Assembly: GCA_011799875.1 (NCBI GenBank)
Contig: CM022302.1
Location: 323,003,114-323,067,113 of the forward strand
DNA: 64,000 nt
DNA from: Thinopyrum elongatum
Lineage: Eukaryota; Streptophyta; Magnoliopsida; Poales; Poaceae
Reading direction: 5' to 3'
Position numbers and translations under genes: made by a program
Shown: positions 45,145 through 55,641 of the stretch, piece after piece
Numbering within the stretch: position 1 is the stretch's first letter
Layout of the letters: the number at the start of each line of letters is the position of its first letter
The notes under the pieces: model-generated
Told to the model about the DNA's origin: nothing
The model's database searches: none
Seen by the model: the letters and a program-made list of their open reading frames with translations, nothing else

Positions 45145-46132
45145 TTAATACAGTAGCTTAATCATGTGAACACACAAAAACAGTAGGGTTAAATATTGGG
45201 TTATCTCCCAACAAGCGCTTTTCTTTAATGCCCTTTTAGCTAGGCATGATGATTTCAATGATGCTCGCATAAAAGTTAAGAATTGAAACATAACGGGAAC
45301 ATCATGGAGCATATGACTAGCACATTTAAGTCTAACCCACTTCCTATTCATAGGGATTTTGTGAGCAAACAAATTATGGGAACATGAATCAACTACATAG
45401 GAAGGCAAAACAAGCAAAACTTCAAGATTTTCAACACATAGAGAGGAAACTTGATATTATTGCAATACCTACAAGCATATGTTCCCCCCTCATAATAATT
45501 TTCAGTAGCATCATGAATGAATTCAACAATATAACTATCACATAAAGCATTCTTTTCATGATCCACAAGCATATAAATTTTATTACTCTCCACATAAGCA
45601 AATTTATTCTCATGAATAGTAGTGGGAGCAAACTCAACAAAATAACTATCACGTGAGGCATAATCCAGATGAAAATTAAAATCATGATGACAAGTTTCAT
45701 GTTTATCATTATTCTTTATAGCATATATGTCATTGCAATAATCATCATAGATAGCAACTTTGTTCTCATAATCAATTGAAACCTCTTCCAAAATAGTGGA
45801 TTCATCACTACATAAAGTCATGACCTCTCCAAATCCACTTTTATCAATATTGTGAAAATATTCAACACCCTCCAGAATAGTGGATCATTACTACCTAGAG
45901 TTGACACTCTTCCAAACCCACTTTCATCAATATAATCATCAAATATAGGAGGTATGCTATCATCATAATAAATTTGCTCATCAAAACTTGGGGGACTAAA
46001 AATATCATCTTCATCAAACATAGCATCCCCAAGCATATGGCTTTGCATATCATTAGCATCATGGATATTCAAAGAATTCACACTAACAACATTGCAATCA
46101 TGCTCATCATTCAAAGATTTTATGCGAAACAT
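45145..46132 (-). pseudogene. Degenerate ORF of the LARD-like element, unknown function
   Basis: The minus-strand frame starts at ATG 46132 (MFRIKSLNDEHDCNVVSVNS). It is Asp/Ser/Tyr-rich (NDMQSHMLGDAMFDEDDIFS, YDDSIPPIFDDYIDESGFG), breaks near 45820, and resumes (STILEEVSIDYENKVAIYDD, SRDSYFVEFAPTTIHENKFAY, ATENYYEGGTYACRYCN). A further shift leads to PMNRKWVRLKCASHMLHD. It is acidic with a repeated DESGFG / DESTILEEV pattern. Similar ORFs occur in Triticeae Gypsy-derived elements; I know no function. It lies in the gag position. Confidence 0.5.
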
Positions 46133-46331
46133 TTTATTTCATTCTTCTTCTAACACTTTGGCACAATTTTCTGATCCATCATTTTCAAGAAAGACATTAT
46201 AGAGATGAATAATATGAGGCAACCTCAATTCCATTTTTTTGTAGTTATCTTTTATAGACTAAACTAGTGATAAAACAAGAAACTAAAAGATTCAATTGCA
46301 TGATCTAAAGATATACCTTCAAGCACTCACC

Positions 46332-46350
46332 TCCCCGGCAACGGCGCCAG
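46332..46350 (-). promoter_or_regulatory. Primer-binding site of the LARD-like element
   Basis: On the element strand TGGCGCCGTTGCCGGGGAG begins 9 bases after the 5' LTR. This is a PBS form common in grass Gypsy elements. Confidence 0.8.
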
Positions 46351-46359
46351 AAAAGAGCT

Positions 46360-47699
46360 TGATGTCCACTACGCAACCTTCTTCTCGTAGACTCGTGTTG
46401 GGCCTCCTAGCGCAAAGTTTTGTAGGACAGTAGCAAATTTCCCTCAAGTGGATGACCTAAGGTTTATCAATCCGTGGGAGGCGTAGTATGAAGATGGTCA
46501 CTCTCAAGCAACCCTGCAACCAAATAACATAGAGTCTCTTGTGTCCCCAACACACCCAATACAATGGTAAATTGTATAGGTGCACTAGTTCGGCGAAGAG
46601 ATGGTGATACAAGTGTAATATGGATAGTAGATATAGGTTTTTGTAATCTGAAAATATAAAAACAGCAAGGTAACTAGTAACAAAAGTGAGCAAAAACGGT
46701 ATTGCAATGCTTAGAAACAAGGCCTAGGGTTCATACTTTCACTAGTGCAAATTCTCTCAACATTGATAGCATAATTAGATCATATAACAATCCCTCAACG
46801 TGCAACAAAGAATCACTCCAAAGTTTCTATCGGAGAACGTAGGACAAAAACATGCATCAACCCCTATGCATAGATTACCCCAATGTCACCTCGGGAATCC
46901 GCGAGTTGAGTGCCACAACATACATCAAGTGCATCAATAGAACATCCAATTGTCACCACAGATATCCCATCTCAAGTCATACATCAAGTGTTCTCAAATC
47001 CAATACTCAATCCAACATAACGAAACCTCAAAGAGCAAGAGTCAATTCATCACAAGAAGGTAGAGGGGGAGAAACACCATATGCTCCAACTATAATAACA
47101 AAGCTCACGGTACATCAAGATCGTGCCAAATCAAGAACACAAGAGAGAAAGATCAAACACATAGCTACTCGTACATACCCTCAGCCCCGAGGGTGAACTA
47201 CTCCCTCCTCATCATGAAGACCACCGGGATGATGAAGATGGCCATCGGTGATGGTTTTCCCATCCTGCAGGGTGCCGGAACGGGCTCCCGATTGGTTTTT
47301 CGCGGCTACCAAGGCTTGCGGCGGTGGAACTTCCGATCTAGGTTTATTTCTGGAGGTTTTGGTATTTATAGGAGGTGTTGGCGTTGGGGACAAGTCAAGG
47401 GGGCCCACGAGGCGACGACAAGGCAGGTGGCGCGCCCTCCACCCTTGTGGTTGCCTCGGGACTCCTCTCTGGTGTCTTTTCGCTCCAGTATTTTTTATAT
47501 TTTCCAAAAATATTCTCCGTAAATTTTCAGCTCATTTCGAGAACTTTTATTTCTACACAAAAAAATGACACCACAGTAGTTCTACTGAAAACAGCGTCAG
47601 TCCGGGTTAGTTCTCATAAAATCATACCAAAACCATATAAAATTGTTGTAAACATGGCATGAATATTTCATAAATTATAGATATGTTGGAGACGTATCA
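46360..47699 (-). repeat. 5' LTR of the LARD-like element
   Basis: 1340 bp, TGATAC..GACATCA on the minus strand. The adjacent TSD AAGGC lies at 47700-47704. Confidence 0.93.
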
Positions 47700-47704
47700 A
47701 AGGC

Positions 47705-48165
47705 CAACGTCTTTCTGTCCTCCCTGGCCTTGTAGTGGCCTATGTAGACGATTTCCTCGTAGACGTGGATGTGTAGGTTGACGGTTTCTTGCATGGCGAG
47801 GCGCTGCGGAACGAGTGCGGCCTCGAGGTGCACATCTTCGTCGCGACCTCCAGCAGCTGCAGGGCCACCAGTGCTTGAAAGAGTCTGTCACCATGGAGGC
47901 CGATGAGGGTGGCAGGAAACAAGGAACCTGGGCGCGCGGGCTCCAGGAGTACGGCAAGGTTGTCCGCGCGCTTCTTGACAGTGATGAACTTGCGGATGTA
48001 GCGGACCATCATCTTGTTCATGCGAGAGGCGAAGCCGGCATCAAAAAGGGCTATGACGCCGGTGGTCGCCAGCACCGTCTGGAAACGCTGCATGGTGCGG
48101 GGCCGCATGCCGACGTCTTGGATGATCTGGCAGAGCCGACTGCCGCTCATGTCCATCGACGCCAT
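47705..48165 (-). pseudogene. Uncharacterised plant gene, body (severed near the 3' end)
   Basis: ATG at 48165 opens MASMDMSGSRLCQIIQDVGM, followed by RPRTMQRFQTVLATTGVIAL, ASRMNKMMVRYIRKFITVKK and LIGLHGDRLFQALVALQLLE. A 1-nt frameshift near 47855 is needed to continue as VHLEAALVPQRLAMQETVN, then HVYEEIVYIGHYKAREDRKT, up to the retrotransposon at 47705. The last 17 codons lie at 40637-40584. Total about 170 residues, helical-looking, with no signal peptide. A TATA box at a normal distance shows this was a genuine gene. I do not recognise the family. The frameshift and the insertion both break the 3' third. Confidence 0.6.
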
Positions 48166-48261
48166 GGGTGCTTGTGGCTTCTGGTCACTTGGTCTTGGTC
48201 TTGGATTGGAGTGATCAGTGTTGCGCAGAGACTAGGAGTAGATGGATTGGAGTGGTGGGGC

Positions 48262-48273
48262 ACCTTTATATGA
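48262..48273 (-). promoter_or_regulatory. TATA box of the severed gene
   Basis: The minus strand reads CATATAAAGGTG, about 100 bp upstream of the ATG at 48165. The intervening leader has CA-rich and CCAAGACCAAG repeats typical of a plant 5' UTR. Confidence 0.7.
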
Positions 48274-48466
48274 GAGTTCAAACTGTGTTGCATTCACATC
48301 ATGCTGGCTCCATTCTGCTTCTCCAATTAATTCCCTCTGCATGTTAATTGAATGAGGATGCATCATTGATCGTTCAACATTTTGGGAACCGCTACCCTCT
48401 CCCTTGTTGGTATTCAAGCCGTATCAACGCAAATGCGTGTCAAAAAGAGGCTAGTCAGTAGTAGTA

Positions 48467-48625
48467 CTTCCGTCCTGGTTTACTAGTCTGCATTGTAATC
48501 TGTGCCAAAGTTTGACCGTAAATTTAACTAACTAAATGTCCATGCATGTCACCAAAAAATATATCATTGAAAACTGGGTTCAAATATGAATCCAATGATA
48601 TAATTTTTGTTGACACGCACTACAT
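48467..48625. mobile_element. Truncated Tc1/mariner-type MITE (same group as 40113-40331)
   Basis: It starts CTTCCGTCCTGGTTTACTAG after TA (48465-48466). It shares GTGCCAAAGTTTGACCGTAAATTT, CATGCATGTCACCAAAA and AATTTTTGTTGACA with the MITE at 40113. The right terminal repeat is missing. Confidence 0.7.
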
Positions 48626-48805
48626 TGTGCACCGCGACCAAGGCGGAGAGGAAAATGAGAGAACTTAATATTTATTTGCTAATTAATACCATTACATGCA
48701 ATGAACTAACCACTGCATGCCATGCTAGGTACGTCTCAAGGCATTAAAAACATACACGGCCCACGTCTCTTATTTGTTGATTCCTATTCATGTCTAGAAA
48801 CAAGA

Positions 48806-49725
48806 TGATGAGGACATCAAATACCATTGTTACACCTACAGCCCCTGCTGCTATACATACTGGACCAATTACTAGAGCTCGCGCATGCCAATTGAATTAC
48901 CAGATACTTTCGTTTCTTCGTGACAATTCTATTGTTCATGAGAATATGATGTTGCCTAAATTGGATACATTTGTGTTGATTACTAATGAAGGGCCTAGCA
49001 TGGACAAGAGGGATGAACACTAGAGCAGGATCAAGCATGGACATGAAGGCGCACACGAAGGGACCCAGAATGGCATTTCTAGTGCATATTTGAGCACTTT
49101 GAAGCCTCCGTGATGACCTACAAGGACATGGACGAAATATACAAGATGCCCCTTCATAAATTTCGTCCATGGCTTATTTTAGGTGCTGCGCCACCTAATT
49201 TTTGGGCCAGGCCCATGTAATTTTCAAATACTTAAGTATAGGCTGTTTTTAGAGTCCGTATGTGTGGGGAAACAAAGTTAGGGTTTGTTTCGGACCCCAC
49301 CTACGAGGGGTCACGAAATTCCCCCCTACTCCTCCATATATACAGCCCTTAGGGCGTCGTTTAGACTTTGAGTTTTGTTTAGATTAAAATTTCGCCATAG
49401 CTGCAACTTCGCGTACTTTGTTTGTATTCAATGACCAGACCAAGACGTCACAGAACCCCACTTTCATCAATAAAGCTTTCCTCTTATATTCGCAATATCC
49501 AGATTGCAATCTCAATTTCTTGCTTGTTCTTTGTTTGCTTGCAGGAAATAGACCCCCGTGGTCAGGTTGATCATGCTCCGGCGTGGTCAATAACCCCTCG
49601 GAAGTTGGTTTAGCGATTGCTAAGGCGCGACGTCTTCGCACATTCGTAGTCGGATCGTCAAAGTCGACTCCCACAGAAAACGATAGCTATATCATCGAAA
49701 CATCGGGACACCTTCGCCTCTATCA
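48806..49725 (+). repeat. 5' LTR of the CRM-like element
   Basis: Its first ~215 bp repeat the end of the integrase coding frame (to TAG 49021-49023) as an orphan copy. TATA-like CATATATACAG lies near 49335, and GC-poor sequence follows. Confidence 0.9.
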
Positions 49726-49727
49726 AG

Positions 49728-49739
49728 TGGTATCAGATT
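49728..49739 (+). promoter_or_regulatory. Primer-binding site (initiator-Met tRNA type)
   Basis: TGGTATCAGATT starts two bases after the LTR end. The first ten bases match the complement of the plant initiator Met-tRNA 3' end. Confidence 0.85.
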
Positions 49740-49994
49740 TATTGGTTGCTCGGTGAGATTTTACAGTTTTTCATAGTTTAGATCGAGTATGTTCTTCATA
49801 CCTATAGTCCACGAAAAATCCAAAAAAATTAGGGTTAGTTCATCATATCCGAACCAATCTGAGCCTTTGCATAATCTTTTTAGAGTTTTGCTTTGTTGAA
49901 TTTTAGGTTGCATCGTCGTGTCGAGTTGCTAGTCTTAGCATCTAGTTTCTTTAGAGTTTCGGGATCTGGTCACAGGTTGTCACGTCGCCGCCGC

Positions 49995-50215
49995 ACCATC
50001 TTCATCACTGCCATATACGACCACCCCACCATATACATCGCCGCTGCCATATACCACCACCCCCACCATATCAATCGTCGTTGCCATATACAACCACCAA
50101 TCCGAGTCCACATATACCATCGCCATATACCACCACCAATCTGAGTCCACATATACCACCATCATATACCATCACCAGTCCGAGTTCCACCAGATTCATC
50201 TCCGCCACCAGTCCG
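49995..50215 (+). repeat. Minisatellite in the 5' leader of the CRM-like element
   Basis: Tandem imperfect units of about 20-50 bp are built from CCATATACCACCACCAATC(C/T)GAGTCCA and CATATACCATCACCA. The His/Pro/Thr frames running through it are composition artefacts. Confidence 0.75.
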
Positions 50216-50833
50216 AGTCTAGTATTTGTTCCTTTATTTTTGAGTTCCAGATCACGCGATACTACGAGTCGTGAACAAGTCGGATTCCCCAACTTCCGTG
50301 CTACCCGTACAAGAAAATTAGTTCCAGAATAAAAAAAATTAAGTCTGAAAAATTCTGGCTAGGCAGTTTTTAGACCATTTGTAGACTTTTTCGAAAAAAG
50401 TGCAAAAAAAGTGAAAGAAAAGGGGAAAAAGAGATTCAGAGTGTGCTCCTCCCTTGTTTACGTGCCCACCGTGATTTTGTTAGTGTTCTAGGCTCACGTC
50501 TCTAGTACGGTCTAGCCTAAGACCAGCACAATACCGTCGTTGAGCATTTATTCAACTTTGCATCTCTGAATTGATTATTGCTGACATTTTTTTACCATAT
50601 CATAAGCCTTCCCAGCTCCACATACATCTACATCGTGCGTTTGACACCACCTGGCAATCGCTCTATCCAAGCTTTGAGAGTTTTGACTACAACAGTTGCC
50701 GATCACCACCTGCTGTTGGGTAAGAACTGGTAAGAATTTGATATTTGCTTGACGGATTTGTGACACCCCACCACCACAATTTTTTTAGTAGTCTGTAGGA
50801 TCATATTCTTGTGTGTTTCTATTGCTGCTAACC

Positions 50834-51754
50834 ATGATAGGATCACAAACTGACGAGATTGACTGGGAGAACATGACGAAGAAGGAGCTTCATGATAAAT
50901 TTCAGCAAATGTTGAGTCAACAGGTGGAAGACGTGATGGCCAGCTTTGGAAAGGCACTTGAGAGGATTGATGACATTGAGAAGAAAATTGACACCAAGTT
51001 GGATGCCAAGTTCGATGCAGTACTCGCACGTCTACCACAGCCACCACCCGCATCTGCTACACCATTGCAACAACATCAACAACCACCTCCACGCCGCGAT
51101 CCAGCAGGGCGAGTACAGCGTGTCCCTCTTAAGCCAGGACAAACTTCTGGTGCCATTGCTACTGTTGTTGATGCTTTTGTAGCTCCTGCTGCTACTGCAG
51201 AGGTGGAGGACTATTACGAGGATGAGGTTGATCAAAATCAGAACTACGTGCAACCACCAGCACCACCACCACCAGGTCGACCTCATGCATATAATCGCAA
51301 TGGCAGGCCTACAGCACCACCTCAGGTACGAGATTATGACCATGTTCCTAAACTAAAATTGAATATTCCATCGTTTGAGGGTAGATACATTCCTGATGTA
51401 TATCTTACTTGGGAGTTAGAAACTGAACAATGTTTCACATGCTTACAATATCCTGAGGATAGATGTGTTGCTGCTGTTGTTTGTGAATTCACTAGTTTTG
51501 CTTCTGTTTGGTGGTCTGAACATTGTAGATTATATCATGATAATATCCCTACTACTTGGGCTGCTTTGAAAACTGCTATGCGTACTCATTGGGTTCCACC
51601 ATATTATCAACGTGAGTTACTTCAAAAACTGCAGCGTTTGAGACAAGGAAAAAATTCTGTAGAGGAGTATTATCAGGAATTACAAACTGGCATGATTAGA
51701 TGTGGTATTGTTGAGGATAATGAAGCTATGCTTGCACATTTTATGGGTGGATTA
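50834..51754 (+). pseudogene. CRM-like gag, capsid part
   Basis: ATG 50834 (MIGSQTDEIDWENMTKKELH) was chosen because the upstream in-frame ATG at 50813 adds only seven hydrophobic residues. A coiled-coil segment (GKALERIDDIEKKIDTKLDAK) and a Pro-rich linker precede the capsid domain: PKLKLNIPSFEGRYIPDVYL, CVAAVVCEFTSFASVWWSEH, TTWAALKTAMRTHWVPPYYQ, LRQGKNSVEEYYQELQTGMI. The frame meets TAA at 51755-51757, produced by a 16-bp microduplication (TATAACAATATCACTC at 51753 and 51807). Gag would form the particle that packages element RNA. Confidence 0.82.
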
Positions 51755-51757
51755 TAA

Positions 51758-52965
51758 CAATATCACTCAATTAGAGAGATTCAGAGCATTTGAGAGTATA
51801 AGGAGTATAACAATATCACTCGTTTATTCCATCTTGCTTGCAAAGCTGAAATTGAAGTGCAAGATCGACAGGCATTGGCGCGGACTAATTTTTCTGCAGG
51901 TCGACTTTCATCATGGACACCACGTGCATCTTCTACTTCCACATGTTCTGCTACACCGGCACCTCCGTCAGCTGCCACCTCCAGCCGTGATACAAGAAAG
52001 CATGCACTACTACCACTGTCTGCCAAGAGCACACCTACCGGGCCTACACAGAGATCTTCTTCGTCCAAGGCATCAACAGGACACACACATGATATTATTT
52101 GTCATCGTTGTAAGGGTAGAGGTCATTATGCGAGAGAATGCCAATCTCCGCGTGTTATGATTGCTACTGAGGATGGTGGGTATGAGTTCACTACTGACTA
52201 TGGTGATGAGACTTTGGCTCTTATTACAAGTGAAGAACACGGTGGAGATGATTATGATCATGAGACACAATACATGGCTGCTGAAGATGTTGACAGGTAT
52301 GAAAGTTTAGTTTCTCAACATGTTTTGAGTGTGCAGGTCACACAAGCTGAGCAAAATCAGAGGCATAATTTGTTCCATACAAAAGGAGTTGTGAAGGAAT
52401 GTTCTGTTCGCGTCATCATAGATGGAGGGAGCTGCAACAACTTGGCTAGCATGGAGATGGTGGAGAAGCTATCTCTCACCACAAGACCACATCCACATCC
52501 TTACTACATCCAATGGTTCAAAAACAGCGGCAAGGTTAGGGTAACACGTATTATTCGTGTGCATTTTAGTATCTCTACATATGCTGATTATGTTGATTGT
52601 GATGTGGTACCCATGCAAGAATGTTCCTTATTACTTGGTATACCATGGCAATTTGATAAAAATTCTGTACACCATGGTAGAAACAATCAGTATACTCTTG
52701 TTCATAAGGATAAACATATTACTTTGCTTCCTATGACTCCCGATTCCATTTTGAAAGATGATATTAATAGAGCTAATAAAGCAAAACAGGAGAAAAATAA
52801 GAGTGAAAATCAGATTGTGGCAAAAGAATTTGATCAACAAATGAAGCCTAATAATAAACCATCTAGTGTTTCTTCTAAAATTAAATTGAAAAGTGCATGT
52901 TTACTTGCCACCAAATCTGATATTGATGATCTAGATTTTAGCAAATTTGTTGCTATGCTTTTGTG
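51758..52965 (+). pseudogene. CRM-like gag zinc knuckle and protease
   Basis: The frame resumes in the gag frame after the microduplication and a TGA near 51792. It carries a retroviral-type zinc knuckle CHRCKGRGHYAREC (C-x2-C-x4-H-x4-C, 52100-52141) for RNA binding. An aspartic protease with IIDGGSCNNLASMEMVEKL follows near 52420-52475, then LLLGIPWQFDKNSVH near 52630. The C-terminal linker is Lys/Asn-rich. Near 52960 the coding frame shifts by one into the RT segment, so protease and RT cannot be joined. Confidence 0.82.
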
Positions 52966-54340
52966 TGCAAAGAGGCATTATTTTCATTCGAGGACATGCC
53001 TTCCTCTTTGCCTCCTGCTGTCACTAACATTTTGCAGGAGTTCGCTGACGTCTTTCCACAAGACGTGCCACCAGGATTACCACCTATTCACGGGATTAAG
53101 CATCAGATTGACTTAATTCCTGGTACTTCGCTGCATAACCGTGCGCCATACCGTACCAATCCAGAGGAGACAAAGGAGATTATGCGTCAAGTACAGGAGC
53201 TGCTCGACAAAGGTTATATACGCGAATCTCTTAGTCATTGTGCTATTCCTATTATACTAGTCTCATTTTGGGTTAACTAATGCACCAAGTACTTTCATGA
53301 GATTAATGAACGAAGTTTTATGTGCTTTCATTGGACGATTTGTGGTAGTCTATTTTTATGAGATACTCATTTATAGCAGATCTTTGGAAGAACATTTGGA
53401 ACATTTACATGCTGTTTTTATTGCTCTACATGATGCACGTTTGTTTGGTAACCTTGGGAAGTGCACCTTTTGCACCGACCGAGTATCTTTTCTTGGCTGT
53501 GTTGTTACTCCACAGGGAATTGAAGTTGATAAAGCCAAGATTGAAGCTATTGAGAGTTGGCCGTAGCACAAAACGGTCACACAAGTGAGGAGTTTTCTTG
53601 GACTCGCTGGTTTCTATAGGCGTTTTGTGAGAGATTTAAGCACCATTGCTACACCTCTCAATGAGCTTACAAAGAAGGATGTGTCTTTTGTATGGGGTAC
53701 CGCACAGGAAGAAGCCTTCACGGTATTGAAAGATAAGTTGAGACATGCTCCTTTACTCCAACTTCCTGATTTTAATAAGACTTTTGAGCTTGAATGTGAT
53801 GCTAGTGGAATTGGATTAGGATGTGTATTATTACAAGATGGCAAACCTATTGCATACTTTTCTGAAAAGTTGAGTGGGTCTAGTCTGAACTATTTGACTT
53901 ATGATAAAGAATTATATGCTCTTGTTCGGACCTTAGAAACATGGTAACATTATTTATGGCCCAAAGAATTTGTTATACATTCTGATCATGAATCTTTGAA
54001 ACACATTAAAAGTCAAGCAAAACTGAACCGTAGACATGCTAAATGGGTTGAATTCATTGAGACTTTCCCTTATGTCATTAAACACAAGAAGGGTAAAGAA
54101 AATGTTATTGCTGATGCATTGTCTCATCGTTATACTATGCTTTCACAACTTGACTTTAAAATATTTGGTTTGGAGACCATCAAAGATCAATATGTGCATG
54201 ATGTTGAATTTAAAGATGTATTGCAGAATTGTAAAGAAGGGAGAACATGGAACAAGTTCATCGTTAACGATGGATTTGTGTTTCGTGCTAACAAGCTATG
54301 CATTCCAGCTAGCTCCGTTCGTCTTTTGTTGTTGTTGTAG
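52963..54340 (+). pseudogene. CRM-like reverse transcriptase (core deleted) and RNase H
   Basis: The N-terminal RT ([60 protein letters not shown]) jumps at about 53262 to [17 protein letters not shown]. The ~75-80 residues normally between, including the first catalytic Asp, are missing. At the YxDD position the sequence reads YFYEILIY, so the catalytic Asp pair is also lost. The palm end ([21 protein letters not shown]) and RNase H ([44 protein letters not shown]) follow. Stops: TAG 53564-53566, TAA 53945-53947, TAG 54338-54340. The enzyme is certainly inactive. Confidence 0.88.
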
Positions 54341-55641
54341 GAGGCGCATGGAGGAGGATTATTGGGACACTTTGGCGTGAAGAAGATGGAGGATATACTT
54401 GCTACACATTTCTTTTGGCCAAAGATAAGACGGGATATTGAGCGTCTTGTTGCTCGCTGCACTACATGTCAAAAAGCTAAGTCACGACTCAATCCTCATG
54501 GTTTATATATGCCTTTGCCTATACTGAGTGTTCCTTGGGAGGATATATCTATGGATTTTGTTTTAGGATTACCTCGAACAAAGAAGGGGAGGGATAGCAT
54601 ATTTGTTGTCATGGATAGATTTTCGAAAATGGCACACTTCATACAATGTCATAAAAGCGATGATGCTGCTAATGTTGCTGATTTGTTCTTTCGTGAAATT
54701 ATTCGCTTGCATGGTGTGCCAAATACTATTGTTTCAGATCATGATACTAAATTTCTTAGCCACTTTTGGAGATGTTTGTGGGCTAAGTTGGGGACTAAAC
54801 TACTTTTTAGTACAACTTGTCACCCCCAAACTGATGGACAAACTGAAGTAGTCAATAGAACATTGTCTACTATGCTTAGGGCTGTTTTGAAGAATAACAA
54901 GAAAATATGGGAAGAATGCTTGCCTCATATTGAATTTGTTTATAATCGTTCGCTGCATTCTACTACTAAGATGTGCCCTTTTGAAATTGTGTATGGTTTC
55001 CTACCTCGTGCACCTATTGATTTGTTGCCTCTTGCATCTTTGGAGAAGGTTAATTTTGATTCTAAACAACATGCTGAATTGATCTTAAAATGCATGAGTT
55101 AACTAAGGAAAACATTGAGCATATGAATGCTAAATATAAACTTGCTGGAGATAAGGGTAGAAAACGTGTTGTGTTTGCACCTGGAGATCTTGTTTGGTTA
55201 CATTTGCGTAAGGATAGATTTCCTAATTTGCGCAAATCAAAGCTAATGCCACGTGCTGATGGTCCTTTTAAGGTGTTAGAGAAAATAAATGGTAATGCAT
55301 ATAAACTTGAGCTGCCTACAGATTTTGGGGTTAGTCCCACTTTTAACATTGTAGATTTGAAGCCTTATTTGGGTGAGGAAGATGAGCTTCCATCGAGGAC
55401 GACTTCATTTCAAGAAGGGGATGATGATGAGGACATCAATACCATTGTTATACCTATAACGCCTGCTGCTATACATACTGGACCAATTACTAGAGCTCAC
55501 GCACGCCAGTTGAATTACCAGGTACTTTCGTTTCTTGGTGATAGTTCTATTGTTCATGAGAATATGATGCTGCCTAAATTGGATACATTTGTGTTGATTA
55601 TTAATGAATGGCCTAGAATGGACAAGAGGGATGAACACTAG
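54341..55641 (+). pseudogene. CRM-like integrase, C-terminus overlapping the 3' LTR
   Basis: HHCC finger: [29 protein letters not shown]. The catalytic core has Asp in [14 protein letters not shown], Asp in [10 protein letters not shown] and Glu in [10 protein letters not shown], so D,D,E is present. A 1-nt deletion near 55091 shifts the frame; the C-terminal GDLVWLHLRKDRFP..LMPRADGPFKVLEKI fold continues to TAG 55639-55641. From 55425 the code lies inside the 3' LTR (HTGPITRAHARQLNYQVLSF). No chromodomain is seen; in CRM elements this C-terminal region bears the CR motif linked to centromere targeting (family knowledge). Confidence 0.85.

Larger units (their letters stand above)
40638..47699 (-). 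mobile_element. Non-autonomous LTR retrotransposon (LARD-like, Gypsy-type signals)
   Basis: LTRs at 40638-41983 (1346 bp) and 46360-47699 (1340 bp) start TGATAC and end GACATCA on the element (minus) strand. A perfect 5-bp TSD AAGGC flanks it (40633-40637, 47700-47704). The PBS (TGGCGCCGTTGCCGGGGA, 46332-46350) lies just inside the 5' LTR and the PPT (AAGCTTGGGGATG, 41985-41997) just inside the 3' LTR. The 4.4-kb interior has no gag, RT or integrase, only a degenerate ORF of unknown function, so it depended on an autonomous relative. The LTRs are similar to abundant Triticeae Gypsy LTRs; I do not name the family. The element is inserted into the 3' end of a minus-strand gene. Confidence 0.93.

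Noticed and set aside
48806..49023. Independent small gene before the CRM-like element
   Set aside because: It is the 5' LTR copy of the integrase tail, identical in position within the LTR to 55425-55641.
49893..50332. Overlapping ORFs in the leader of the CRM-like element
   Set aside because: They run through a minisatellite. His/Pro/Thr repeats in several frames at once show they are artefacts.
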